Shown here: piece by piece, positions 35,771 to 47,489 of the stretch | Layout of the letters: each line of letters begins with the position of its first letter | Position numbering within the stretch: position 1 is the first letter of the stretch | NCBI RefSeq assembly: GCF_032854445.1 | Contig: NC_088302.1 | Coordinates: 8,243,338-8,307,337, forward strand | Length of the DNA stretch: 64,000 nucleotides | Direction of reading: 5' to 3' | Source: Liolophura sinensis | Lineage: Eukaryota > Mollusca > Polyplacophora > Chitonida > Chitonidae | The notes under the pieces: generated by a model | Databases searched by the model: none | Seen by the model: only the letters and a program-made list of their open reading frames with translations | Told to the model about the DNA's origin: nothing | Program-made: the position numbers and the translations under genes

Positions 35771-35895
35771 AGAGCAGCGACGACAGTATGATAGTTGGCA
35801 AATGGTCACACGTAACCGTTGAAATACGTCCTCTTGTCAGTGTACCTTAGTCAGGGTTTCTAATTGTTCATGTAAATTCATAAATAGTAGCATGT
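35771..35895 (+). repeat. dispersed repeat family 'GAGCAGCGACGAC', copy 2
   Basis: Starts AGAGCAGCGACGACAGTATG and matches the first 125 bp of the copy at 10585. Confidence 0.75.
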
Positions 35896-36057
35896 TTTTG
35901 TGTCACACCTAAGGTTCCTGAAGACATTATGGCCATTTTCTCCCATTCTGTTTTTGAGAAAGTCGTGATGGGAATACTTTTACTTATCGTTTACATTTTA
36001 ACAAAAAGCTTTGGAATTGATCACATTTATAGCCAAATACTTAGGCTGAAACGTTCC

Positions 36058-36170
36058 CACAAATTTTGGACATTTTTTCTACTTTTAAAGATGTTCACTT
36101 AGCTTAATAGGCTAAAAAGGCTTAGGCTCACAAATTTTGGACATTTTTTCTACTTTTAAAGATGTTCATA
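36058..36170. repeat. tandem duplication, 71-bp offset
   Basis: A 40-bp block beginning CACAAATTTTGGACATTTTT and ending AAAGATGTTCA occurs at 36058 and 36129. In between lies TTAGCTTAATAGGCTAAAAA. Short copies of CTTAGGCT precede both. Confidence 0.9.
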
Positions 36171-36389
36171 AAAGAACATCAAAGTTTTCAAAACTTTTGA
36201 AATTTTTGAAAGTGTTAAAATGATTACTACATGAGGAAAATGTAAGATAAGTATTAAAAGTATTGGGGTTCTAATATGCTTAATCACAGATGTATGGAAC
36301 TTTGAATGTGTCCAGATTCCGCGGATAAACCACGTCCAGATAAAATTATTTCTCATTTTTTAACCAAAATTACATCTAGAAACAATTAT

Positions 36390-37100
36390 TAGATATATAG
36401 CATAACATTTTTTATCTAAAGAAAAGATAAGTTTGGTTTTACCGGGAAGTATGAACTAATGACACCGCGTAAAACATACATAGCTTTTAATACTGACGGG
36501 CTTATTCATAGGCAAAATTCAAACAGCTAGATTACAGTGAGACAGGGGAGCACATCCATTCAATCTATCAGATCGGAAAAGCACTTAGCGAATATTTGGG
36601 GGTTTAGTTTTGTCGGAATCGTTTTGTGCGATCAATCACCACGTGAAAAACGCGATGGCCGCTCGTCGGAAAAGACAATATGTTAGTGGAGCCAAATTGG
36701 AAAAATGATAAATTGCTATAATCAAAGTGCATGTACAAACATATCATGGGACCCAATCTTTGCACAAACCCAGTGATAAGCTTAAGGTCGTTTTCGTTTT
36801 TTATTTCACAAAGTGATGCTCGTTAATGAAACCATTTATACTAGATTTGTTAAGGATTGTAAAAAAAGTAACGACCTTGACCTATTGACTTCCGCTATGG
36901 AGATGTAGTTGTTGACTGCTTGCTTGCACTATAGCAGCCTCTTGTCGACACACGGACTGAGATTAGATTTGTCTGCCTTAACTCGATTTCTACCGGCCTC
37001 AGTGATAATGCTATGCATTAAATTCCTGGATTTTCTTGCAATCCAAACCTCGTTTATATTCATCGTGCAAAAATGTTGAGCCTCACAGTTCGTCCGGTAA
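36390..37100 (-). repeat. segmental duplication, unit C, second part (inverted)
   Basis: The reverse complement matches unit A from about 16130 back to about 15460. Landmarks are GACAATATGTTAGTGGA, TTTGTCGGAATCGTT, CTATTGACTTCCGCTATGGA and CTCGATTTCTACCGGCC. It is separated from the first part of C by about 3 kb. Confidence 0.8.
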
Positions 37101-37104
37101 TCCT

Positions 37105-37670
37105 CCATTTGGATGTACAACGTAAATGGCTTTTTTTCGCTGACGATATCTTTAGCGGATTTCCTATGAAAGCAGTTTCGCTTATTATATAAAGCACAAC
37201 AAGAAAAAAGATACCTGCAGGCCATTTCATTAGGTAGAAACTACCGGAAGAAACACTGTCTATGCATGTAACCTACGTATAGCGGCCATAGATATAAAGT
37301 CCGCTCGCGTAATGATCTGAGAACTATAATATTTGAAGACACAAAAAGGCGTTGGAAGTTTTTCACAAGGCTATGACAAGGAGAGAAAGTCATTCAAAAT
37401 TCAGTCATTCAGACTGACATTTGAAAATCTTAACTGCAACTGTCACCCCATCATAGTTCTGTACATAACCCCAACACCGTCAAATAAGCCAACGGCTTAA
37501 CCTTACAACCTAACCCCACCATATAAAACCCTTCCCCATTATATAGCCGCACACACTTCAACTCACAACGCCACTGAAGCATACCGTGAACACCCCATCA
37601 TACAATTCTACTCCCACATATATCTTTGTAGGACTGTTTTGGAGTATTACAAAAGTCGTACAGTATAGCG
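37105..37670. other. intergenic DNA, no gene seen
   Basis: C-rich on the plus strand between 37440 and 37620 (CCCCA words), otherwise featureless. Confidence 0.45.
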
Positions 37671-37675
37671 GGCAA

Positions 37676-37950
37676 AATAAGAGCAGCGACGACTGTGTGA
37701 TAGTTGGCAAATGGTCGCAGTTAATTTGTGAAATACAGTCTGCTATCAATTTAACTCAGTTAGAGGTTTATTCTAACTTTCCATGTAAATTTTTAAGTAA
37801 ATTCACATTACAACCCACAAAGTATCATGGAACAAGCCGAATCTGGTGAAAAAAAAGCAGTCATGTAAAATTGCAATTCACTGGACGTCACTAGATTTAC
37901 TCAAAATGATGTGTTGTCATCACATTTAACACATAACAAAATTAAAGCAC
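37676..37950 (+). repeat. dispersed repeat family 'GAGCAGCGACGAC', copy 3
   Basis: Starts AGAGCAGCGACGACTGTGTG and can be followed to TTGTTGTCATCACATTTAA-like sequence near 37925, as in the copy at 10585. Confidence 0.7.
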
Positions 37951-37954
37951 TTTA

Positions 37955-39350
37955 CTTGTCAAATAAATATATTCGTCCATAAGAACTGATGAGTCTGTTA
38001 CATTTTCGACAAAATACAGTCATAGCAGACTATTCTTGAAGACAATAGCATGTGTGCATAGTTCATAACCAAATCTTCAAACATTAAACACACTGTCATG
38101 GCCACATATCTTTTTCAAAGATGGGTTGGTGAAATATTTGCCGACGGTGTTTACAAAACCATTATGTGTTGGTGAAGTGCTGGCGTGGAGTCAAGCGTAA
38201 TTATCTGATCGGAAACCGACTTAAATAGACATTAGTGGGTGCGTCGAATGGTTGGCGAATGACTAGGTAGAATAAACCTCTGAATAATGTCCTAGATTTA
38301 TAGCGATGGCCTCCTATCAAGTTATTCATGTGGTGGCTGACCCTGGACCAGACCTTCTGCTTTGATGTCTTTATAGATGTGACCAGCGCAATTGCTGTTT
38401 CTCTACATACAGCAAGGCTAAATGGTATCCTTCACCCAGATGCCGCATCAAGAAACGTCCACACGTCTCTGGTGTAAATGGTAGACATCTTGAATAGAGG
38501 AAAAATTATCATTTAATCTACCATTAACATTCCGAAATAAAAAAATACATTTCCGTTATACTTTGACCCCAATTTGTTTTACCCCAGTGAAGATGAAAAG
38601 TAGATAGGGGTTTGACATCAGCAACAGATAAATGCTCTTTGGGCACAACAATCTTCTGCAATACAGGTTAATTATCAGTAGCACCAGTTGATCATGTAAA
38701 AACTTTTCTGTAGCCCCTGTGCTGTATAGCATTACATATTCCCATTTACGCGGAAGAAAAAGAAAGATCCGGGAACAGTAAGTCCATTGATCATTGATTA
38801 CGAATATGGAGCAAAAATTTAGATCGGGTTTACCATCCATTTTTTGATAAAAATGCTGAGCTTTATAAAATATTTTCATTAACAGACTCATCAAATAGGG
38901 TATTGCTCCCGATTCCAGCATATATACACGTTCGTGATGGAAAAAAAATGGACGATATTTACACCAGAGCCTCTACTCGCAGCAAAAGGGATCACTTAGA
39001 TCTGTAGTGAGGCATTTTGGGACGTTACTACGACAGAGGCCGCAGAGGAGCTGTTCACCTCGTTGTTATCTGCTGCTCACGCCTGACTAAAGGCTAGCTT
39101 GACGAGGTTATCCCAAACACTGATCCAAACACAATTACCTGTCAATCACAGTCAGATACATACATCACTACATCGCATCTAACACAACACAGCCGCCGAC
39201 CTAGACACATTGTTTGCCTCGCCAGATAGTTATGTACATCGAAAGGACGATGTTTCTTGTGACTTGATGGTTTGGCTTATCGTGTGGTTTAAGCATTGTG
39301 CTCGGGGCTATCGTTTCATTATTTTTAACTGATTTGTTGACTCAAAACAA
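37955..39350. other. intergenic DNA, no gene seen
   Basis: No recognisable protein or repeat. A 121-codon minus frame (38556-38921) has no motif. Confidence 0.5.
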
Positions 39351-39352
39351 AT

Positions 39353-39565
39353 GTGGGTCTCCGTGGCCTGGTGATTACCGTACTAATGCCGCAGAATGAT
39401 TTAGGAGCCTCTCACCAATGCGATCGCTGTGAGTTCAAGTCCAGCTCATGCTGGCTTCCTCTCCCGTCGTATGCCTTGTTTCCTCCCACCATAATGCTGG
39501 CCGACGTCGAATAAATGAAATATTCTTGAATACGTCGTAAAAACAACAGTCAAATAAATAAGTTA
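39353..39565 (+). repeat. SINE, near full length with internal deletion
   Basis: A head with GGTCTCCGTGGCCTGGTGAT and B box GAGTTCAAGTCC near 39431. The body lacks about 50 bp between CTCCCGTCGTATG and CTTGTTTCCTCCC. The tail is GTCAAATAAATAAGT. Confidence 0.9.
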
Positions 39566-39569
39566 AAGC

Positions 39570-40119
39570 ACGTGTTTAAGTTTTCAAATTAATCGAACTT
39601 TAAGTGTCAAATCGTTATGATGGTTTCAGAAAAGTAGTTGAGATTCCAGACTATTATAGCTTGCATGGATAATTCATATTACAGACTTAGATGATTGAAA
39701 CCAGTTAATACAAACCGTTAATGTTGTAACTATGTTACAACTAACCAACGTAGCACATTAATGTTGTAATTAATCAGTGCAAAGCATTATTATTAGTTGT
39801 AACTACGCAGTATATTGGTGTTTTAACTGTCTAGCGTTGCGTATGGAAGTTGTAACGGACCAGTGCAATCTGTTTAATGTTGCAGGTTTCAAGTGTAGCA
39901 TTTAGTAAATCGCTAACTGTTTATATGGTAAACTGTCAAGCTCAGTAGGTATGGCAGTGTGTGTTTGACAGGTGGCATTAAAGTACTGAACTTATCTCAC
40001 TCACACGGCATGTTGAAAACAATAAGCGTGAGGGCCACACCTACATGTAGACTACCAGTACTCAACCTTTCCCCATGACGGCCACTCTCACCATAATGCC
40101 AAACTGTACTTTGGTTTTA
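39570..40119. other. intergenic DNA with weak GTTGTAAC-like repeats
   Basis: Between 39715 and 39900 the word AATGTTGTAA or ATTAGTTGTAAC recurs at irregular 30-50 bp spacing. This may be an old tandem array. Nothing else was seen. Confidence 0.4.
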
Positions 40120-40164
40120 ATTCTGAAGGCAAGACAAACCATCCAATCATTAGACTGTTGCGGT

Positions 40165-40285
40165 GTACCACATGGCACTATAGAACCTAAACATGTGTGA
40201 CACATGACAACATAGAACCTAAACACATGTGGCACGTGACAATATAAAGCCTGAACACGTGTGTTCTAAACACATGTGGAGTTTG
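40165..40285. repeat. short tandem repeat, about 35-bp period
   Basis: Three to four imperfect copies of ATAGAACCTAAACACATGTG with CACGTGACAAC spacers. Copy 3 has about two units at 55776-55832. Confidence 0.75.
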
Positions 40286-40347
40286 GGATGTGGCCTAACA
40301 TGTATAAGCACTAAAAAGCTTTTTTCTTTTTGGGGCGTAAAGCTGGC

Positions 40348-40480
40348 TTTATTTATTTATTTGTTTATTTAAATGATGCTTTACGTCTTACCCCAAAATA
40401 TTTCATTTATACGAAGGAAGAAACCGGACAGAGTGCCGGGGAAACCCATAACCATCCGCAGGTTTGCTGCCCAGACAATG
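40348..40480 (-). repeat. 5'-truncated SINE in array copy 1
   Basis: A TTTA tail, a GATGCTTTACGTCTTACCCC-type diverged 3' end, then AAACCGGACAGAGTGCCGGG and CCATCCGCAGGTTTGCTG. In copy 3 only 55829-55885 remains of it. Confidence 0.8.
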
Positions 40481-40729
40481 TCGCTTTAATCTACTGTTCT
40501 CCTTAGGACCCATCGGTCAGTCTGGAAATTAACTTCTCCGTTGTACTGATGTCGACCATGATAGCTGTCAAAACAGCTTTGTGGTGGGTGGGGGTGGGAG
40601 GAGGTTGCCTGAAGTGGATGCGCTAAACTGATCGGCAGGTTCATCAATGACGTCATTTCCTAATAATCCCGACCACTAGCGGAAAATATGCGTAAAGTAG
40701 AATGGGTTATTGAGAAAGTATAAAATATG

Positions 40730-40747
40730 CCCCCCCCCCCAAAAAAA
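40730..40747. repeat. poly-C then poly-A tract
   Basis: Eleven C followed by seven A. Confidence 0.95.
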
Positions 40748-42231
40748 GTACAAATTCTCATGATTATTGGACTATATCTTCCTTCATTCCCCTTACAACA
40801 ATACTCTCCGTTCCATAGTACATTTTCATGCATCCTTTACGAATGCAGCGTTTAATAGAAAGACAGAATAATGCTTGCGTATTAAACCGGCCATGGTGCG
40901 CACAACGGTAATAAATATCTGTTCAGCCAACTCAGCTCAGAAGCTTGGAAAATTCAGAATCTTATAGTAGGCGCGATGGGACCGTTATAAGTTAAGGCAT
41001 GTTTTCCCTTTCAAGGCTTGAATGTGTTCAATGTGGTCGGAATTGTATGAACAGATTCCCTCACAACAGAATAACAAGAAATACATAGAAAATCGAAATA
41101 GAGAAAATAGCATAGCGGAAATAAACCTATCGCTTAGCATTGGCTTTAAGGCAGTGAAGTGTAGTACATAATCCAGTCACAATCCTGTGAGTAGATCTCC
41201 TTTAATAGCGATATTTAATCCCAAGGTGGACGTAAAAAAGACATTTGCGGAAAAAAATCGTCGCAATATTTCAAAACGCTTTTAGCTCTGAGCGATAGAT
41301 TTTGAGATCTGTCAATGAACGCGAGAGTTAAGGCCTGTTCGGTTATTATGGAAGGCCCAGACTCCTGGAAATACTGGAATTGACGCTGGAATGTCTTACA
41401 TAAAGTGGAAACGATACTTTTAGTATTAGGCTCTGACATGACTGATCGCCCACCGCTGTATAACATCTTTATAACGCCAAACAGCAAGAATGAAACAGGT
41501 TTTTTTCTCTCCAAGTTTACCACAGCTCTAACGACACTATTATCGTTCCGAGCAGCTTGGAATGGACTCCCTGTTTAGTAAAAACGCAGGTTAAAAGTTT
41601 TCAGAAACACAACGTCTCGTCTGTGTGCAAATTAAACACACAAGCGATACATCCATACATAGTGTACACTGTATAACTCGTCAGTGCTAAGTAATATTCA
41701 AAATCGACCCCTCTAACTCTATTATCGTTTATCAAAAACACCCGCTAAACCCACTGACAGATCAAAAGTTCCCTTTTTTTTACACAAATATACTTTTGTG
41801 ATTTTTAGACATGAGCTATTTATATTGCAGGCACAAGGTAATCAAAATTTCTAGCCACCTAGACGGATTAGGCACGTAGATGATATGTGTTTCCTCAATA
41901 TCCGTACAGGGAACGCCTTTTAGCACGCTTGGAAGGCCAAATAAAGGCCTGATAAGGCCTGAAAAGTCATTGAAGACGACAGTTTTACGCATCTTGACTA
42001 GGAAATTTATATTTGGCTGTATTGTACGGTATGGTTGTAATCGTTATGGTTTTTCTGTATTATCTTGATGAGAAGTGATCATAAAGGTGTTGTGTACACA
42101 ATGGAGTATCAGAATATGTGATTATTACGGAAGTACAACATGACAATCGGGTTGAGTAACTCGGGCTACAGCACAGTCGTTTTCAACAGACTTCTCGACA
42201 GTACGGAATTGTATCGTCTCTCAATTTTTTA

Positions 42232-42487
42232 AAATACTTATTTGATAGGTGTTTTACGTCGTACTCAAGAATACTTCACTTGTACGACAGCGACCAGGAA
42301 AACGGTGGGAGGAAACCGGGCACAGCCCGAGGAAAATATACGACCACCCACAAGTTGCTGAGAGACCCTCCCACGTGCGGACGGAGGGAAAGCCAGCATG
42401 GTCTGGACTTGAGCGCAGAGCGACCCCATTGTTGAGAATCTTCTGGGTCAATGCACACCCTGCTGGCACGCTAACCACCTCGGCCCA
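42232..42487 (-). repeat. full-length SINE in array copy 1
   Basis: Reverse complement of the SINE from tail (GATAGGTGTTTTACGTCGTA) to head (GGCACGCTAACCACCTCGGC). The same insertion is at 49494-49746 in copy 2, so it predates their separation. In copy 3 only the head end survives (58046-58073). Frames read on both strands across it are by-products. Confidence 0.9.
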
Positions 42488-44197
42488 ATGGTCTGTCTGA
42501 GGTGGCCTCGTTATAGCCTTTCTGATCTATGAGATAGATGTTTTGCCTTTGGTTTGAAGTGTTCCTTTTTCGGAAATCCTTTATGCCCGTATCCTTGCAT
42601 AACCCTCAAAACGGCCATGTACAAACATTGTTTCTGTCAGGGAACAAATGTATTTGATTGGTTTTAAAGGAAATAATGAAATTATTTTTAATGGCCATAA
42701 ACGTAAACTTAGATGTGGACAAGGTCTTGGCACATTATATAAAGTGTATTTGTTCATGGCTGAAATCAAGAATCCAGTCTAAATGGTTTCATTCTTTCCT
42801 TTTTCATGCAGCCGTACTTCGTACAACGTACATGTCAGCTCCCCAGGTTTTACAGACATTTTAGCATACTGTGTAGCTTTTGTGACTGTAATTAATGCAA
42901 ATAAAACATGTCTATGTATTTTATTGTACATTTGATAAATGTGACTTTAATATCATTCTATAAAACCAGCAACTATTTATGTTTGGTCAGTTTAAATAAT
43001 GACACCGCGAGAAGCTTGTATACCCGTTTATATGTTGCATCATTTCTTACTGATTCAGGAAATTTCATTATAAATTAATCATGAATCGGCGTTCTAATTA
43101 GTAACTTGATCAGCATTATTAAGAACTCTTGGTCCCTTTCTGAGGTCTGCTTTTTTATGTAAATAATGCTTAATTAAAATCCACTTTATATCGACAAAAG
43201 ACATAATTTTATACCTTTTAAAGGCTACGCGACTGTAATTCTCATTATATTTCACTTCATTTTCGTAAACACCGGTGATTTGGTCTGTGCTATTGAGCAA
43301 ATATCAGACGCCTTACGCTACCAAGTGAAAAGCGATTTTGTTTAAGCCATATTTATCTTCACCGCACAATTCAGATGATTAAACATATGATTTTCGCTTG
43401 AGAATATTAAAACGACGTTAGTTCTGAGTTTGTTGCTTATTTTACAGAACCCTTACTCTTTGCTGAAAACCTATTACGTATTAATTCAGACCATAACTAA
43501 GATGTCGGATTATGGCACAAGTTTTTACACGTCCCTTCAGGAAATATGACATAGAAGCGTAGTGGCTTTCAACGCATCACTGGTATCTTCGATTGAATGT
43601 CAAAAATCAGTGGAAAATGACCCAGCCCATTAACTGTTGAGTATCCGATGGAGCAGGCGGCTAGATACAAGTGTGCTAAGTCCCCCGATATTTGTATGCT
43701 AACAGACAAATATTGACAGCTCAGAAGTGGCTAATGGTGGTGAGATGTAAAAAATACATCACAGCCATTTTGTTAGGGCAGGACATGGTGATGGCTGCAA
43801 ATCACATTCACGTGTTCATATTCTAATAGCTCATGCCTTATCACATATTTTCTCTCTCATGGAAAAAATTAATAAAAACACGAAAAGAGGAAATAAATGA
43901 AAATAGAGTATTAGTAATACCCCTGAAGGCTCAGTTCTAATTACCATTTAGATTATGACAGTTTCCGACCTGCGTTGAATACTCCCGAGACGGAACAGAA
44001 AATGTCACTTTTTTGGAAAGAGGGTAGAGTGAAGTGTAACTGAAGCTTCTGATCTGACCTGGAAGTTCCTTATATTTACGGACTTGGTGAAAGGTTATCT
44101 TTGGTGCTATATTTGTTTCTTGAGTCTTCCTGTTATTGACTCGGAACGCATAGAATGTCGAAATTAAAATGTTGGTCGCTGGAATCACGTGACAAAA

Positions 44198-44345
44198 GAG
44201 CAAACTTGATATATAGTTACATGGAACATGTAAATTGTAAAGTAAATGGGCCTTAATGAATGTTTTGTAAAGAGCAAATTTAATATATAGTTACATGGAA
44301 CATGTAAATTGTAGAGTAAATGGGCCTTAATGAATGTTTTGTGTA
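44198..44345. repeat. 74-bp tandem repeat, two units (copy 1)
   Basis: The unit starts GAGCAAACTTGATATATAG and contains TTACATGGAACATGTAAATT and GGGCCTTAATGAATGTTTTG. It starts at 44198 and 44272. The inner palindrome ACATGGAACATGT-like is kept in each unit. Confidence 0.9.
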
Positions 44346-44384
44346 ATATTTTTAATAATGTAATTAATCTGCCAGTCGTTGACA

Positions 44385-45240
44385 AATCATCCACCAAGCA
44401 CCAAGCAAGCAGACAGTCAGCCTGACAGCTAGACAGCAAAACGAAACAACCTACCATCCACCACCCACCAAGCAAGCAGGCAGTCAGCATGACAGTTAGA
44501 AAGCAAAACGAAACAACCTACCATCCACCACCCACCAAACGACCAGACAGTCAGGAAGAGAGTTAGACAGCAAAACGTAACAACCTACCATCGATCGCCC
44601 ACCAAGCAAGCAGCCAGTCAGCCTGACAGCTAGACAGGAAAACGAAACAATCTACCATCCACCACCTACCAAGCAAGCAGCCAGTCAGCCTGACAGCTAG
44701 ACAGCAAAACGTAACAATCTACCATCCATCACCCACCAAGCAAGCAGTCAGACTGACAGCTAGGCAGCAAAACGAAACAACGTACCATTCACCACCCAAA
44801 AAGCAAGCAGCCAGTCAGCCTGACAGCTAGACAGCAAAACGAAACAACCTACCATCCACCACCCACCAAGCAAGCAGCCAGTCAGCCAGTCAGCCTGACA
44901 GCTAGACAGCAAAACGAAACAACCTACCATCCGTCACCCACTAAGCAAGCAGACAGTCAGCCTGACAGCTAGACAGCCAACCAATGAGCGTACCATCCAT
45001 CACCCACCAACCAATCAGCCAGTCAGCAAAAGAGCTAGACAGTAAAACGAAACAACCTACCATTCACCACTCACCAAACAAGCAGACAGTCAGCCCGACA
45101 GCTAGACAGACAGCCAACCAATCAGCCTGCCATACATCATCCACCAAGCAATGTAGACAACCAGTCAGCTTACCATCCGCCACCCACCAAGCAAACCAGA
45201 CAGTTAGCACGTCATCTAGACAGCCAACCAGCCAACTTAC
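44385..45240. repeat. 67-bp minisatellite, about 13 monomers (copy 1)
   Basis: The monomer core is CAAGCAAGCAGCCAGTCAGC, then CTGACAGCTAGACAGCAAAA, CGAAACAACCTACCATCCAC and CACCCAC. The period is 67 bp, which is not a multiple of three, so long frames on either strand rotate through it and do not represent a protein repeat. The right end (CCAACCAATCAGCCTGCCAT and beyond) is variant and shared by all three copies. Confidence 0.95.
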
Positions 45241-45940
45241 CATCATGAAACAGAAAATCTGTTTACATTCGCTTTTCAAGAAGTTTGTCAGCAGTAGAGC
45301 GTAAGGGTGAGACTGGTCCACTTGATGTCGTCGATGTCCAGGAATAGAAAGTGGGTCGAAAATACTATTTGTGTATTGAAATACTAAATACTACAATAGA
45401 TGCCGTGATGAGACTTGTTGTTTTTGCTGTTCTTACAAAAATATCTGTCACAAATGCACTATTCTACATCTGGCTGTGGTAAGGCTCTCAAAAGGGTTTC
45501 AAATGGGACCGTCAGATGTGATCGATGAACACACATAAATCTGCCCATTTATTCTGTAATAATACCATGCATATGAAAGGCGGTATGATCAAACTGCTGA
45601 AAACGTCTCCAAAATTGTTTTAGCACGAAGATTTCTCCTGTAAAATTCAAACAGCCAGGACACATTACCTGGTATTGCCTGGCAATAATCACCTATTAAA
45701 TGTACACTTGATGGCTCTTAGTGTTACAGATTTTTTTATTTTTGTTATTTTGTGTGTTTGGAAGATGTAACGTTAACCACCAGAAGAGAATGCCTGGCGA
45801 CTAACGACTTTAATTGCAGGAATGTCTTCGGAAAACAGCACTCATTAATGAACTGTGTACCCGTTGACACAGTACATGTCATTTTTTCGCCTTATCTAGA
45901 TAGCAGATCTATCTGCAACTTTTTTTTATAACATCACATA

Positions 45941-46090
45941 AACCAAATCACTTTGTCCTCACATCAGGCGAACAAGACACCTTTGTCTTTATGTCAGGTG
46001 AACCAAATCACATTGCCGTAATATCGGATGAACAAAATCGCGGTGTCCTCACATCATATGAACCAAATCACATTGCCCTCACAAAAGGGA
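45941..46090 (+). repeat. 30-bp tandem repeat, five units (copy 1)
   Basis: Five abutting 30-bp units begin AACCAAATC or AACAA. In copies 2 and 3 they lie in one open frame. In copy 1 an altered T run and ATAA just upstream (about 45919-45932) and further stops close it. Confidence 0.9.
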
Positions 46091-46867
46091 CACCAGTGAT
46101 ATCAATTTGTTTCCAGTTCATCCAATCATTTTTTTCTTAGATCTCTACACCCTGCCACTATTGTCCGTCTTTAGGTTTTCAAAAACTCTCCGAAACGATC
46201 ATGTCCAAAGAAGAAAACGATACAGAACAGCTTCATTGCAATATACTATATAATAAAAATAATTCAAAGTTTTGTCTTATCAATAAGCAGTTCTGCTTCA
46301 ATTTACCCGAGACTGACATGGCGTCATTGAGCATTTATCCAATCTTGTAACCAGTGATCAACTTGAATGTAACGTCACAAAACAATATGAAAAAATAATA
46401 TTGCTAAATTTCAATTTATTGTTTTCTCTTTGCACACGAAATGTTGGAGGAGATGGTAGACTTATTATTATTGATGTACACTAATGCCACATAACGACGA
46501 GAAGTGAGTAAACAGGAACAAACACCGTGCCAGTGTAAAGAATCGTCCCCTGATGACAACGCATGTGACGGAGAAAAATTTAAACGTGTGACGTCCCTGA
46601 TGTGTTCTCTGTAGCAGAACATTGAGATTAATAACAGTAAGAGAATAGACAATGAAGGCGTTCCTACCTTGTGTATCTCATGTTTGCTCTGGTAACGTCA
46701 GTTCTGTGCAGTTTTATATCTTAGGGATTAACCTTAGTCTGGGGCAGGTGGACTGGGGAATTCTCGGGAGGTATTATTTAGGGGTGAGCGGGTAATAGCT
46801 CTCTCTGACAAATTGGGCTTTTGGTTGATTACAATACGTGCGTATTGAGTTTTAATAATTTTATTTA

Positions 46868-47080
46868 GGGGGTATCCGTGGCCAATGAGTAGCGTGCCAG
46901 TGAAGCACAGCGACTCAGAAGCGTCTTCAGTGCGGTCCAGAAAGAGTTAGATCCAACTCAATTTGGTTTCCTCTTTGGTCGTACGTTGGAAGGTCTGGAA
47001 GCAACCTGGGGTGAACTACAAGTGTCTACATACACATGCTTACACATAATAACACTGTCAAACAATAAAAAAAAACACAA
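46868..47080 (+). repeat. degenerate SINE (copy 1)
   Basis: The head is GGGGGTATCCGTGGCCAATG, with a diverged B-box region. TTTGGTTTCCTCTTTGGTCG and ACGTTGGAAGGTCTGG follow, then a tail decayed to CACTGTCAAACAATAAAA. Counterparts lie at 54714-54915 and 62898-63095. Confidence 0.75.
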
Positions 47081-47489
47081 AAAGATTTTTGTTGGTACAA
47101 GCACAAAGTGCAGTCATCAACAAAATTGTCTTGGCCGATTGTAGACGCTTAATCTTACTATACCAAATCCATTAGTAAGTCCGTAAGTGTTTGTATTTAA
47201 CATGGAGGGGTAAGCAATACAATCAATATGTATAAAGACAAAGACAGAACCAGAAGTCAGCAAACCGGACGGGATGCTTAACAGAATATGTCCAAAAACT
47301 CCAGAACCTGAATTACAACGGATTAGCATTGTTGTTAAAGTGTCTTACGTTAAAGAGACATCTCTGTGAAAATTAATGCGTGACATGAAATCACCTCATC
47401 GCGAGGTCACGCTATAATTCTCATTGACGTCAGCGTAAGTATCAAACAGATTTCCGGCGTCCATTAAGAAAACAGGAAACACTTCATCA

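Noticed and set aside
41215-41523. A 102-codon minus frame in array copy 1.
   Set aside because: The corresponding region in copy 3 (about 56625-56930) has insertions that break it, and copy 2 lacks most of it.
42254-42500. Frames of 74-91 codons on both strands at 42.25 and 49.52 kb with near-identical peptides.
   Set aside because: They lie wholly within the SINE copies at 42232-42487 and 49494-49746.
43937-44203. An 88-codon minus frame kept open in all three array copies (also 51641-51907 and 59386-59652).
   Set aside because: The surrounding DNA is just as similar. The few differences mostly change residues (N to D, I to R, H to R, P to Q, G to S), so openness reflects recent duplication and not protein constraint. 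No domain is recognised.
44385-45240. The regularly spaced repeats could be mistaken for a CRISPR array.
   Set aside because: The units abut without unique spacers, the genome is animal, and no cas genes exist; it is a minisatellite.
46416-46652. A 78-codon minus frame starting MSILLLLLISMFC, signal-like, kept in three copies (54257-54493, 62447-62683).
   Set aside because: Of about seven base differences between copies 1 and 2, about five change the residue, so there is no sign of constraint. The hydrophobic start comes from an AT-rich repeat of TTA/AAT words.
47117-47329. A 70-codon minus frame with YGLTNGFG, faintly like a membrane-transporter (SLC17-type) segment, in three copies.
   Set aside because: The resemblance covers only a few residues and needs insertions. 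No neighbouring transporter segments exist, and it overlaps the region next to a SINE.
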